From an uncultured Muribaculaceae bacterium (GTDB taxonomy: Bacteria; Bacteroidota; Bacteroidia; Bacteroidales; Muribaculaceae), in assembly GCA_910578095.1 (NCBI GenBank), contig CAJTOZ010000002.1, positions 78,851-142,850 of the forward strand: a stretch of 64,000 nt of DNA, written 5' to 3'. A program made the position numbers and the translations under genes. The notes beneath the pieces are model-generated. The model worked only from the letters and a program-made list of their open reading frames with translations. It did no database searches and was not told the origin of the DNA. This document shows, in pieces, positions 32,140-39,790 of the stretch; the stretch's first letter is position 1, and each line of letters begins with the position of its first letter.

Positions 32140-33351
32140 TTAATGGTTATGGCTGTGCCCTTCGGGGATAACACCTGAATTCTCGGCGAGGCGCACGGCT
32201 GTCACACCGGCAGTCACAACCGTTTCGCCTCCGTGAAGGCCTTCGGTCACTACCACGCGCATGCCGTCTGAAGCGCCGAGGCGCACCGGAAGCTTGTCAT
32301 AACAATCCTCATCAAGGCGCACATACACGAAATAGCCGCCTTGCTGCTCGGACACCGACGAGCGGGGCACACTTATCACGGGCGTTCCCTCGCCGGCCGA
32401 TGTCAGCCACGCGTCTACGGCCACCCCGGGAGCGAGCGTACCGTCGTTGCTGAACTCAAAATAAACCGGCACATAGCCCGGCATGGAAGCTTTCACCGAC
32501 GGAGCGGTGGCCACACGCCGTGCGTTGAGCGCCACCACCTGCTCGGAACCCGGCACACGCACGTTCACACCATTCACTTCGGCAAGACGTCCGCGCAGAC
32601 GCTCCGGCACATCCACCTGCAGCACGAGATGGCGAGCCGACGAAATTGAGGCTATGGGCGCACCGGCCTCAACGTACTGTCCCTGCGCCACATCAAGAGA
32701 TGTCAGCGTGCCGCCCACGGGGGCCACCGCACGGCCTCCGGCCGCACGCGAGCTATACGCGGCGCGGGCGCTTTCATAAGTGGCCCGGGCAGCGTTGTAC
32801 ACATCGTCGGTCACAAGCCGGTCGGCGTGCAGAGGCTCCAGCCTGTCGAGCTCGCGCTTGGCGGCATCCAGGGCTGCTTTTGCGGCCGCGTTGCTGTCGC
32901 CTCCGGCCACAGCCTGCGCGTTTACTGTCGCCACCACAGCTCCCGCACGCACATTGGCGCCCGGCAATATACCGGATGAAAAATGCACCGTACCGGCCAC
33001 GGGGGCCACCACCACACCTATTCCGTCGGCGGCATCAAGCACCGTGCCGGTGGCGCGTACAGTCGACGCCAAGGGGGCGGCCGACACTGTTTCCACCGTC
33101 ACGCCGAAACGCTCTGCCATCTCGGGTGCCAGCACTATCTCGCCTCCGGCATGCTCCTCGGCCGAGGCTTCGGCCGCTTTCCCTTCCTCGTGGTCGTGGT
33201 TATGTCCTTCATGCGAATGGGCATGCGCCTCATGATCGTGATTGTGATGATGATGGTGCTTCAGCTCGTCGTCTGAATTGTTGCTGCGGCATCCGGCCAT
33301 CAGGGCAACCGACGCGCACGCGCAGATGAGTATATTTGCAAATTGGTTCAT
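32140..33351 (-). CDS. RND heavy-metal efflux adaptor with histidine-rich ends (CusB/CzcB-like), lipoprotein
   Basis: A 403-aa adaptor with lipobox LMAGC (Cys21). Residues about 30-58 carry a histidine-rich segment (several HxH and HD pairs) and the C-terminus ends EGHSHNH; both are likely metal-binding tails that pick up ions in the periplasm. Lipoyl, hairpin and barrel segments follow: VVVAPVAGTVHFSSGILPG, LVTDDVYNAARATYESARAAY, AVAPVGGTLTSLDVAQGQYV. I chose the ATG at 33349-33351, which gives the lipoprotein signal; the longer frame to 33483 would read through the promoter. First gene of the efflux operon. Confidence 0.9.
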   Translation of the reverse strand: MNQFANILICACASVALMAGCRSNNSDDELKHHHHHNHDHEAHAHSHEGHNHDHEEGKAAEASAEEHAGGEIVLAPEMAERFGVTVETVSAAPLASTVRATGTVLDAADGIGVVVAPVAGTVHFSSGILPGANVRAGAVVATVNAQAVAGGDSNAAAKAALDAAKRELDRLEPLHADRLVTDDVYNAARATYESARAAYSSRAAGGRAVAPVGGTLTSLDVAQGQYVEAGAPIASISSARHLVLQVDVPERLRGRLAEVNGVNVRVPGSEQVVALNARRVATAPSVKASMPGYVPVYFEFSNDGTLAPGVAVDAWLTSAGEGTPVISVPRSSVSEQQGGYFVYVRLDEDCYDKLPVRLGASDGMRVVVTEGLHGGETVVTAGVTAVRLAENSGVIPEGHSHNH

Positions 33352-33367
33352 GGCTTTAATTTTTTTG

Positions 33368-33375
33368 CAAAGATA
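33368..33375 (-). promoter_or_regulatory. -7 box of the metal efflux operon
   Basis: TATCTTTG on the minus strand, 16 bp before the adaptor start codon; the -33 position has no TTTG and falls in the palindrome at 33387-33403. Confidence 0.6.
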
Positions 33376-33386
33376 CTTATATATAT

Positions 33387-33403
33387 ATGCAACTTGATTG
33401 CAA
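33387..33403 (-). promoter_or_regulatory. TTGCAA-N5-TTGCAT operator candidate
   Basis: On the minus strand TTGCAA, 5 bp, TTGCAT (11 of 12 bases of the TTGCAA-N5-TTGCAA box). Such sites are bound by Fur-superfamily metal sensors such as Streptomyces Nur (established for that protein). It lies over the -33 region, so binding would block RNA polymerase. No regulator gene is in the window. Confidence 0.5.
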
Positions 33404-33661
33404 AGTGGGCGATAACAATCCGTAAGTAACAAATCGAATAAAAAAAGCATCTTTTTTGAGCAGATTATTATGTTTAACAACATAATTTATAAAGATACCC
33501 ATAAAACACCCTCCATTTTTTGCTTACGAATCGAAATTTTACAGCTCGTTTAGCTTATGCTTTGTAAATTTATCACCCGACAGAGGCTAAAAGACGTAAT
33601 TTATCATCATCCTCGCCCCCTCCGGCTTCAAGCCCATCGCGCATGGCGCATCACAGGCCCG
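33404..33661. other. AT-rich intergenic stretch without recognised genes
   Basis: Between the efflux promoter and the orphan promoter at 33662 I see no reading frame with plausible codon use, no RNA gene and no repeat. It is poorer in G+C than the neighbouring genes. Confidence 0.5.
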
Positions 33662-33693
33662 TTTGCACGATATTTCTTTTTTTACTAATTTTG
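33662..33693 (+). promoter_or_regulatory. Orphan consensus promoter
   Basis: TTTG (33662-33665), 20 bp, TAATTTTG (33686-33693): full consensus on the plus strand. No plus-strand gene follows; the only downstream feature is the hairpin at 33782-33820 and then the 3' end of the porin gene in antisense. Confidence 0.6.
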
Positions 33694-33697
33694 TATC

Positions 33698-33820
33698 GGG
33701 AAATAAAAAACACAGCAAGAGATTGCTTTCTTTTCATGAGTAATATGGAATAGACACTTAATTAATATCAACACTATGTGTACGACGCAAGGGGGATTCG
33801 TGAGAACCCCCCTTGCTCGT
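33698..33820 (+). ncRNA. Possible small RNA between an orphan promoter and a hairpin
   Basis: A transcript from the promoter at 33662-33693 would run about 120 nt to the G/C-rich hairpin. It contains a small AGCAA/TTGCT hairpin and no credible open frame; an ATG at 33776 opens a frame that only runs antisense into the porin gene. It could be a small RNA or, if not terminated, an antisense transcript to the porin 3' end. Confidence 0.3.
33782..33820. terminator. Terminator-like hairpin behind the porin gene
   Basis: ACGA, GCAAGGGGG and CCCCC, TTGC, TCGT form a 13-bp stem with single-base bulges. U-runs are lacking on both sides, so efficiency is uncertain. Confidence 0.5.
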
Positions 33821-33835
33821 TACAGGAGCCTGCCG

Positions 33836-35143
33836 TCAGAACGAGAACTGGCACATGGCACCGATGCGCCGCGATGAACGGGCATAGCCATCATAGTTGC
33901 AACGCAGACCCCAGTCGAATTCCACGCCGGCCTGGATACGGGGGGTGAGATTCCAGAACAGGTTGGCCGCAGCCCATAGACCGTATTTATATTCCGAGCC
34001 CGCCACGGGATGGTCGGCATACAGACGCGACTGGCTGAAAGAGGCACTCACGAAAAGATTGTGCCGGAAGTTGTACTGCACGCCCACATTGTAGCCCAGC
34101 GAAGCGGGAGCATACATGTGTCCCGGCGAATCGCTGTTGTCTATCAGGTCGTAGGCACCGCACAGCAGATCGCCGCCAAGGCTCGATGTGCCGCGTCCAT
34201 AGTTGAGCGTGGCATACAAAGTAAGAGGCTCGACAGGATGGCCGGTGCCGCTCAGAAGCACTCCCCACCCCGCAGTGCGGTGGATCTTATCGGCGGAAAT
34301 GTCGCGATAGCCCAACGAACGCACCGTGCCGCTCAGGCGCACATGCGACGATGGTCCCCATGCATACTGTACAAAGGCGGCCCCGTCGGGACACACGGAG
34401 TTGACCGTGGCCGTTGTTGTGCCGTCGGCCCCGATCTGAGGAGAAGGAGCTTCTACGGAAGCTGCCACGGTCCAGCCTTTGCCGACCGAACGCATATAGC
34501 GCAGCAGTACAGCTGTGTTTGATATCTTGTTATTTGCGCCCTGCGCATCGATCACTGGCGACAGTGCGGCAGGATCGCCGAAGGTGGACGCGGCGTAGCC
34601 GATGGTGAAATCCCTCACCACCGCATAAGCCTTTTTCAGGCGGAAGCCCACATGCTCATAACCGTTGAAATTTCCTTCAATATACACCTGATAGTGGCCA
34701 AGCATCTTGTTGCGGCCAAGCACACGGAAAAACAGCGCCGTACCTGCCGGTGTGGAGCCGAGACGCTTGTCGCCCCCCGCCTGCGGGGACATAGGTATGA
34801 GATATGGAGCGAAACCGTTGGCAGGAATCACATTCCCGATATCATACCATCCGCGCATACGCACGCAACCTCCTATGCCCATGGCCAGCTGGGCATCCTT
34901 GCTCATGAACATGAAATAAGGCGCCTCGGGATCCTGAAAGCCTCTGAACTGGTCGTAGTAGTACTGGGCTATGATCTTGTTTATGCTGTCCACCTGCTGC
35001 GGTGTGTAGCGGGAGCCGCCCATCTCAAAGTACATGGCATGAGAGGCTACCGAATCCCTATGGGCATCGACCAGGCTCTGTGCACGCGACACCGCCGGCA
35101 GCAACACGGCGGCGAGCAACGGAAGAAGTACGCGTATTTTCAT
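33836..35143 (-). CDS. Outer-membrane porin-like beta-barrel (DcaP-like)
   Basis: A 435-aa protein: Sec signal (MKIRVLLPLLAAVLLPAVSRAQS), a predicted short helical segment RYTPQQVDSINKIIAQYYYDQF (split: RYTPQQVDSINK, IIAQYYYDQF), then a large barrel with alternating strands (AMGIGGCVRMRGWYDIG, YQVYIEGNFNG, GYAASTFGDPAA) and a C-terminal Phe (MCQFSF). The layout resembles DcaP/porin-type proteins of Bacteroidetes. Substrate not assigned. The ATG at 35141-35143 gives the signal peptide; a frame opening at 35176 begins inside the leader hairpin. The 183-nt leader is highly structured. Confidence 0.8.
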   Translation of the reverse strand: MKIRVLLPLLAAVLLPAVSRAQSLVDAHRDSVASHAMYFEMGGSRYTPQQVDSINKIIAQYYYDQFRGFQDPEAPYFMFMSKDAQLAMGIGGCVRMRGWYDIGNVIPANGFAPYLIPMSPQAGGDKRLGSTPAGTALFFRVLGRNKMLGHYQVYIEGNFNGYEHVGFRLKKAYAVVRDFTIGYAASTFGDPAALSPVIDAQGANNKISNTAVLLRYMRSVGKGWTVAASVEAPSPQIGADGTTTATVNSVCPDGAAFVQYAWGPSSHVRLSGTVRSLGYRDISADKIHRTAGWGVLLSGTGHPVEPLTLYATLNYGRGTSSLGGDLLCGAYDLIDNSDSPGHMYAPASLGYNVGVQYNFRHNLFVSASFSQSRLYADHPVAGSEYKYGLWAAANLFWNLTPRIQAGVEFDWGLRCNYDGYARSSRRIGAMCQFSF

Positions 35144-35149
35144 TATGTG

Positions 35150-35186
35150 CGATGTTGTAATGTGATGATATGCCATTATAACATCG
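35150..35186 (-). promoter_or_regulatory. Stem-loop just before the porin start codon
   Basis: CGATGTT-TAATG and CATTA-AACATCG form 13-nt arms with one mismatch and an 11-nt loop. The base of the stem is 6 nt from the ATG, so it should mask ribosome access. Confidence 0.5.
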
Positions 35187-35227
35187 TAGCCATGGAAATG
35201 GTTTTACCAACCCCCGTATACAAAATT

Positions 35228-35255
35228 CCGCACGCCAACCGAAGCTGCCGTGCGG
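35228..35255 (-). promoter_or_regulatory. Leader hairpin with UUCG tetraloop
   Basis: On the porin mRNA CCGCACG, CAGC, UUCG, GUUG, CGUGCGG makes a 12-pair stem with one G-G mismatch and an extra-stable UUCG loop, followed by AAUUUUG. It may pause or attenuate transcription. Confidence 0.5.
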
Positions 35256-35326
35256 GATTTAAAGATCGGGAAGAGTGTTGTGATTGTGTTTTTGCAATTA
35301 TAGTATCTTCCGCGTTTAGGATTGTG

Positions 35327-35334
35327 CAAAGTTA
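35327..35334 (-). promoter_or_regulatory. -7 box of the porin gene
   Basis: TAACTTTG on the minus strand. The -33 position has no TTTG and instead borders a run of nine G (complement of 35357-35365). Confidence 0.5.
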
Positions 35335-35381
35335 CTGATAATTAGCAAGACATCTACCCCCCCCCGTTAAAATTTGTTAAA

Positions 35382-36161
35382 TCAAGATTTAAGCCGCAGA
35401 AATTGCCGGGAATTGGCAAACGTTGTCTGAGCCACTTCTTGCTGCGCCACGCCGAGCGCCTGTGCCACCTTCGCAGCCGTGAACGTGATGAAGGCGCTTT
35501 CGTTCCGCTTGCCACGGTGGGGCACCGGAGCAAGGTACGGAGCATCGGTTTCGAGCAGCAACCGGTCCATGGTTATAGCCGGAAGAGCATCGGCCACTTT
35601 GCAGTTCTTGAATGTCACTATGCCGTTGATACCGAAGTACCAGTCGTCGCCGAGAGCGCGGCGCACAGCATCCACATCGGCTTCCGTGCCGCCGAAGCTG
35701 TGCATCACCCCTCGCGCGCCCCGCACTCCGGAAAGCACCTCGAGCGTCTCGGCGAGCGCTTCACGGCAATGTATCACAAGCGGCAGATCGAGTTCGACGG
35801 CCCGGAGCGCCTGCATCTCGAGTGCCTGCATCTGCTCGTCGCGGAACGTGCGGTCCCAATACAAGTCCATCCCCACCTCTCCGATGGCCACATCAGTAGC
35901 GGCCACTGCGTCGAGAGCCTGCGCCACATCATCGCGCCACGACGCGCCGACCTCGGTAGGGTGAAGCCCCATCGCCGCATATACCCGGCCCGGGCAGCGC
36001 TCCTGCAACGACCGCAGCGGCGCAATGGTAGAGAGGTCCACGTTGGGCATAAGCATAGCCTCCACGCCCGCCTCCACAGCACGGGCCACGGCCGCTTCGC
36101 CGCCGCCGTCGGCATCAAAATCGGAAAGATACAGATGGGTGTGCGTATCGAAAAGAGCCAT
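35382..36161 (-). CDS. tatD: TatD family metal-dependent hydrolase
   Basis: A 259-aa TIM-barrel metallohydrolase: DTHTHLYLSDF with the HxH metal pair (7, 9 region), GEVGMDLYWDR, VIHCREA, GVMHSFGG and LLLETDAPYLAPVPHRGKRNE. TatD-type enzymes are DNases or act on D-aminoacyl-tRNA-like substrates, with a role in DNA repair and turnover. It follows the prenyl synthase gene by 3 bp and is the last gene in that two-gene operon. Confidence 0.95.
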   Translation of the reverse strand: MALFDTHTHLYLSDFDADGGGEAAVARAVEAGVEAMLMPNVDLSTIAPLRSLQERCPGRVYAAMGLHPTEVGASWRDDVAQALDAVAATDVAIGEVGMDLYWDRTFRDEQMQALEMQALRAVELDLPLVIHCREALAETLEVLSGVRGARGVMHSFGGTEADVDAVRRALGDDWYFGINGIVTFKNCKVADALPAITMDRLLLETDAPYLAPVPHRGKRNESAFITFTAAKVAQALGVAQQEVAQTTFANSRQFLRLKS

Positions 36162-36164
36162 ATC

Positions 36165-37124
36165 TCAGAGCTTGCGCGACGCCATGCGGTCTACTGTCTC
36201 AATAAAGAATTCCCGCAACTGCGGCTCGGCGAGTTGCGCCTTGTCGAGCGCAGCGATGGCCAGTGCGTGGTGCTCTGCGGCAGCGGCATCGCATCGGTCG
36301 CCCACACGCAGCCGCTCATACAGGCGCGTCACCTGGCGTATCTTCTCGGCCGGCTCCAGGTCCTCGTCCAAAATGGCATCCAGTTCGCCATGGCTCTCGC
36401 GTCGGGCCGTGATGAGCATCCACGTCTTTTTCTCGTTCACGATATCACCGCCTATGGGCTTACCGAACGTAGCCGCATCGCCGAAGGTGTCGAGCCAGTC
36501 GTCGCGCAGCTGAAATGCTATGCCCAGTTCCATGCCGTATTCATAAAGAGCATCCGCCGTGGCCTTGTCAGCGCCTCCTATCATAGCACCGATGCGACAT
36601 GCCGAAGCCAGCAGGGCACCGGTCTTCAGGCGTATCATTTCAAAATACTCGTCAATGGTGGCATTACGGTGTTCAAACTCCGTGTCGAGTTGCTGTCCCT
36701 CGTAGACGCGCAAGGCCATATCATTGAACTCCGACATCACGGCACGCGCCACTCCCTCGGGCACACGCTCCATCAGCTGCGATGCGAGGGTGAGCATGGC
36801 ATCGCCGCTGAGTATCGCCTGATTGTTGCCGAAGCGGGCGGCCACGCTCGGACGCCCGCGGCGCGTATCGGAGTTGTCCATGATATCGTCGTGCACAAGC
36901 GTGAAGTTGTGAAACATCTCCAGCCCGAGCGCGGCGTCAACGGCATCGTCGGCACTGCCGCCGCATGCGCGGCATGCCTGCACGGCCAGCAACGGGCGCA
37001 ACCGCTTGCCACCGCCCTCGAGGGCATAGCGCACCGGCTCGTAAAGCCCGCGGGCGCGCTCAGGAAGCTCAATCGACGCAAGGCGCCGCTCTATCATCTC
37101 ACTTATTTCTTTGGTATCGGCCAT
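36165..37124 (-). CDS. Polyprenyl (geranylgeranyl/farnesyl) diphosphate synthase
   Basis: A 319-aa all-helical isoprenyl synthase. First Asp-rich motif DDIMD (79-83) followed by TRRGRPS, second DDWLD (209-213) in FQLRDDWLDTFGD, plus GGKRLRP (38-44). It condenses isopentenyl diphosphate with allylic diphosphates for isoprenoid precursors. Phe74 five residues before the first motif suggests a short product (C15-C20), an inference from chain-length rules. It is cotranscribed with tatD and has a -7 box 20 bp upstream. Confidence 0.94.
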   Translation of the reverse strand: MADTKEISEMIERRLASIELPERARGLYEPVRYALEGGGKRLRPLLAVQACRACGGSADDAVDAALGLEMFHNFTLVHDDIMDNSDTRRGRPSVAARFGNNQAILSGDAMLTLASQLMERVPEGVARAVMSEFNDMALRVYEGQQLDTEFEHRNATIDEYFEMIRLKTGALLASACRIGAMIGGADKATADALYEYGMELGIAFQLRDDWLDTFGDAATFGKPIGGDIVNEKKTWMLITARRESHGELDAILDEDLEPAEKIRQVTRLYERLRVGDRCDAAAAEHHALAIAALDKAQLAEPQLREFFIETVDRMASRKL

Positions 37125-37143
37125 ATCTATGTCAGTTTATTTG

Positions 37144-37151
37144 CAAAGGTA
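37144..37151 (-). promoter_or_regulatory. -7 box of the prenyl synthase-tatD operon
   Basis: TACCTTTG on the minus strand, 20 bp before the start codon. Confidence 0.55.
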
Positions 37152-37257
37152 CAATTATTTTCGGGATTGACCGCGGATGACGACGCAAAGAGAATCACAC
37201 AGGGGCAGGCAATCCGGCGTTAACATATATTATGTGCGCGGCTCTTATATTTTTTAT

Positions 37258-37265
37258 TAATTTTG
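37258..37265 (+). promoter_or_regulatory. -7 box of the DUF4250-uvrD operon
   Basis: TAATTTTG on the plus strand, 18 bp before the DUF4250 start. Confidence 0.5.
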
Positions 37266-37283
37266 TAGATATTTTACATACGT

Positions 37284-37463
37284 ATGAACGAACTGCCCCA
37301 AGACCCCGCGATGCTGCTCAGCTTTGTCAACATGAAACTGCGCGATGCCTATACATCGCTCGATGAAATGTGCGACGACCTCGGTATCGACCGCGATGCC
37401 CTGATCAAGCGCATGTCCGCTGCCGGATTTGAGTACTCGCCCGAACACAAGCGCTTCTGGTAA
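37284..37463 (+). CDS. DUF4250 small protein
   Basis: A 59-aa acidic protein, MNELPQDPAMLLSFVNMKLRD, with SLDEMCDDLGID and ending EYSPEHKRFW. It matches DUF4250, a family of roughly this length with no known function; the helical core resembles a small winged or HTH-like fold (inference). Its stop and the helicase start share one base (TAATG), so the two are translationally coupled. Confidence 0.88.
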   Translation: MNELPQDPAMLLSFVNMKLRDAYTSLDEMCDDLGIDRDALIKRMSAAGFEYSPEHKRFW

Positions 37464-39790
37464 TGACCGATATCGAACCCGCATATCTCCGTAATCTCAA
37501 CGATGCACAACGCGCGGCAGTGGTCTACACAGGCGGCCCACAGCTCGTAATCGCGGGAGCCGGCTCCGGCAAGACCCGTGTGATCACATGCAAGATAGCC
37601 CATCTGCTGGCCCAGGGGGTGGAGCCGTGGCGCATCATGGCGCTCACCTTCACCAACAAAGCTGCGCGGGAAATGCGCGAGCGCATAAGCGCCATGGCCG
37701 GCGAGGATGTGGCCGGAAGACTGTGGATGGGCACATTCCACAGCATTTTCGCCCGCTTGCTGCGCAGCCACGCCACACTGCTCGGATACAAAAGCAGCTA
37801 TACAATCTACGACACGGCCGACTCACGAGCCCTAATAAAGAGCATCGTGCGCGCGATGGACCTGGATGAGAAGCTATACAAACCGGCCACCGTGGCATCC
37901 GATATCTCAACAGCCAAGAATGCCTTGATATCGCCGGAAGACTATGTGCTTGACCGCGAACTGATGGAAGCCGACAAACGCGCCCGCCGCCCGCGCACGG
38001 CAGAAATATACCGCGCCTACCGCGACCGGTGCATGACGGCCGACGCAATGGACTTCGACGATCTGCTATACTACACCAACATATTGCTACGCGACAACCC
38101 GGACGTGCTGCGGCACTATCAGGAATTTTTCCGCTACGTGCTGGTGGACGAGTATCAGGACACCAATTTCGCCCAACATGCCATAATATCGCAATTGACA
38201 AGCCTCTCGCAACACTTGTGCGTGGTGGGCGATGACTCACAGAGCATCTACAGTTTCCGCGGAGCCAACATCCGCAACATACTCAATCTGCGCAACGCCT
38301 ACCCCACCCTCGAGGTGTTCAAGCTGGAACAGAACTACCGCTCCACAGGCAACATCCTCGGCGCCGCCAACACTCTGATAGCCAAAAACCGCGAAGGCAT
38401 TCCCAAGGAAGTGTTCACCACCGGCGGCGAGGGAAACCGCATAGAAGTGGTGCGCGCCTACAGCGACTATGAGGAAGGCTTCCTCGTGGCCAACCGCCTG
38501 AGCCAGGTGCGCATGAACAGCGGCGACAGCTATGAGGAATTCGCCGTGCTATACCGCACCAACGCCCAGAGCCGCATTCTGGAGGAAGCGTTGCGCAAAC
38601 GCAATATCCCTTACCGCATATATGGCGGCCTTGCATTCTACCAGCGCAAGGAAATCAAGGATGCGGTGGCTTATCTGCGTCTGAGCGTCAACCCCGACGA
38701 TGATGAAGCGCTCCGCCGCATCATCAACACGCCCGCACGCGGCATAGGAGAAACCACACTGAAAAAACTCACGGCAGCGGCGATGCGCGACAACTGCAGC
38801 CTGTGGCGGGTGCTGGCCGAGCCGGACAAGCATCCGCTCGACGTGAACCGCGGCACACGGGCCAAGCTCGAGGCTTTCCACGACCTCATATTTGATTTTG
38901 CCGAGCGGGCAGAAGGCGACATGCCGGCCGATGAGCTCGCCGAGCACATCATAGGCCGCACGGGGCTCGTGGCCAATCTCGTGCACGACAAGACACCGGA
39001 GAGCATCTCGCAGATAGAAAATCTCAGGGAACTGCTCAACGGCGTGAAACAGTTTGTCGACGACAAACGCGAGCAGGGCGATGACGGCCCCGGCGCAGGC
39101 ATGGCGGCATTCCTGACCGAAGTATCGCTCGCCACCGACCAGGATGGCAAGGACCCCGACGACGGCGCTCCCGAACGCGTCACCCTGATGACTATCCATG
39201 CCGCAAAAGGCCTGGAGTTTGGCAATGTGTTCATCGTGGGCGCCGAGGAGGAATTGCTGCCATCGGCCATGAGCTTCGACAGCGCACGCGGGATTGAGGA
39301 AGAGCGGCGCCTCATGTACGTGGCCCTCACCCGCGCCAAACGCTTCTGCATGATAAGCTATGCTGCCTCGCGTTTTCTCAACGGCCAGACCAAAACTTGC
39401 GCACCGTCGCGTTTTCTGCGCGACATCGACCCCCGATATCTGCGCATGACATCCGGCGCCACCATAGCCGGACCGTCACGCAGCCCGGAAAGCTTCCGCA
39501 GCAGTTTTCACAGCGCCACCACGCGCACATCCCCGCCACCGGCGACGGCAAGACCCGCCGCAGCCAGACCCGCCGCCACACACGCAACGGAGACATCGGC
39601 GGAATATACCCTGCATACATCATCCGAACTGCGTGCGGGCAGTGAGATAGAGCACCAGCGCTTCGGACGCGGCAAGGTACTTGAAGTGGACACTTCCGCG
39701 CTCGACCACCGCGTGCGCGTGCAATTCAACGAAGTAGAGCCGCGGGTGCTGCTGCTGAAATTCGCAAAATTCAAAATCATCGACTACTGA
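37463..39790 (+). CDS. UvrD/PcrA-type DNA helicase
   Basis: A 775-aa superfamily 1 ATP-dependent 3'-5' DNA helicase. Walker A AGAGSGKT (31-38), DEYQD (229-233), GDDSQSIYSFRGA, LEQNYRST, RTNAQSRILEEALR, VTLMTIHAAKGLEF and VALTRAK are all present. A C-terminal Tudor-like tail (EIEHQRFGRGKVLEVD, VRVQFNEVEPRVL) binds RNA polymerase in PcrA and UvrD. Expected roles are nucleotide excision repair, plasmid replication or removing stalled polymerase. Start overlaps the DUF4250 stop; its own stop overlaps the nspC start by 1 bp. Confidence 0.95.
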   Translation: MTDIEPAYLRNLNDAQRAAVVYTGGPQLVIAGAGSGKTRVITCKIAHLLAQGVEPWRIMALTFTNKAAREMRERISAMAGEDVAGRLWMGTFHSIFARLLRSHATLLGYKSSYTIYDTADSRALIKSIVRAMDLDEKLYKPATVASDISTAKNALISPEDYVLDRELMEADKRARRPRTAEIYRAYRDRCMTADAMDFDDLLYYTNILLRDNPDVLRHYQEFFRYVLVDEYQDTNFAQHAIISQLTSLSQHLCVVGDDSQSIYSFRGANIRNILNLRNAYPTLEVFKLEQNYRSTGNILGAANTLIAKNREGIPKEVFTTGGEGNRIEVVRAYSDYEEGFLVANRLSQVRMNSGDSYEEFAVLYRTNAQSRILEEALRKRNIPYRIYGGLAFYQRKEIKDAVAYLRLSVNPDDDEALRRIINTPARGIGETTLKKLTAAAMRDNCSLWRVLAEPDKHPLDVNRGTRAKLEAFHDLIFDFAERAEGDMPADELAEHIIGRTGLVANLVHDKTPESISQIENLRELLNGVKQFVDDKREQGDDGPGAGMAAFLTEVSLATDQDGKDPDDGAPERVTLMTIHAAKGLEFGNVFIVGAEEELLPSAMSFDSARGIEEERRLMYVALTRAKRFCMISYAASRFLNGQTKTCAPSRFLRDIDPRYLRMTSGATIAGPSRSPESFRSSFHSATTRTSPPPATARPAAARPAATHATETSAEYTLHTSSELRAGSEIEHQRFGRGKVLEVDTSALDHRVRVQFNEVEPRVLLLKFAKFKIIDY

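Noticed and set aside
32140..33483. Longer version (447 aa) of the metal efflux adaptor
   Set aside because: The extension covers the promoter and operator; the ATG at 33351 gives a proper lipoprotein signal.
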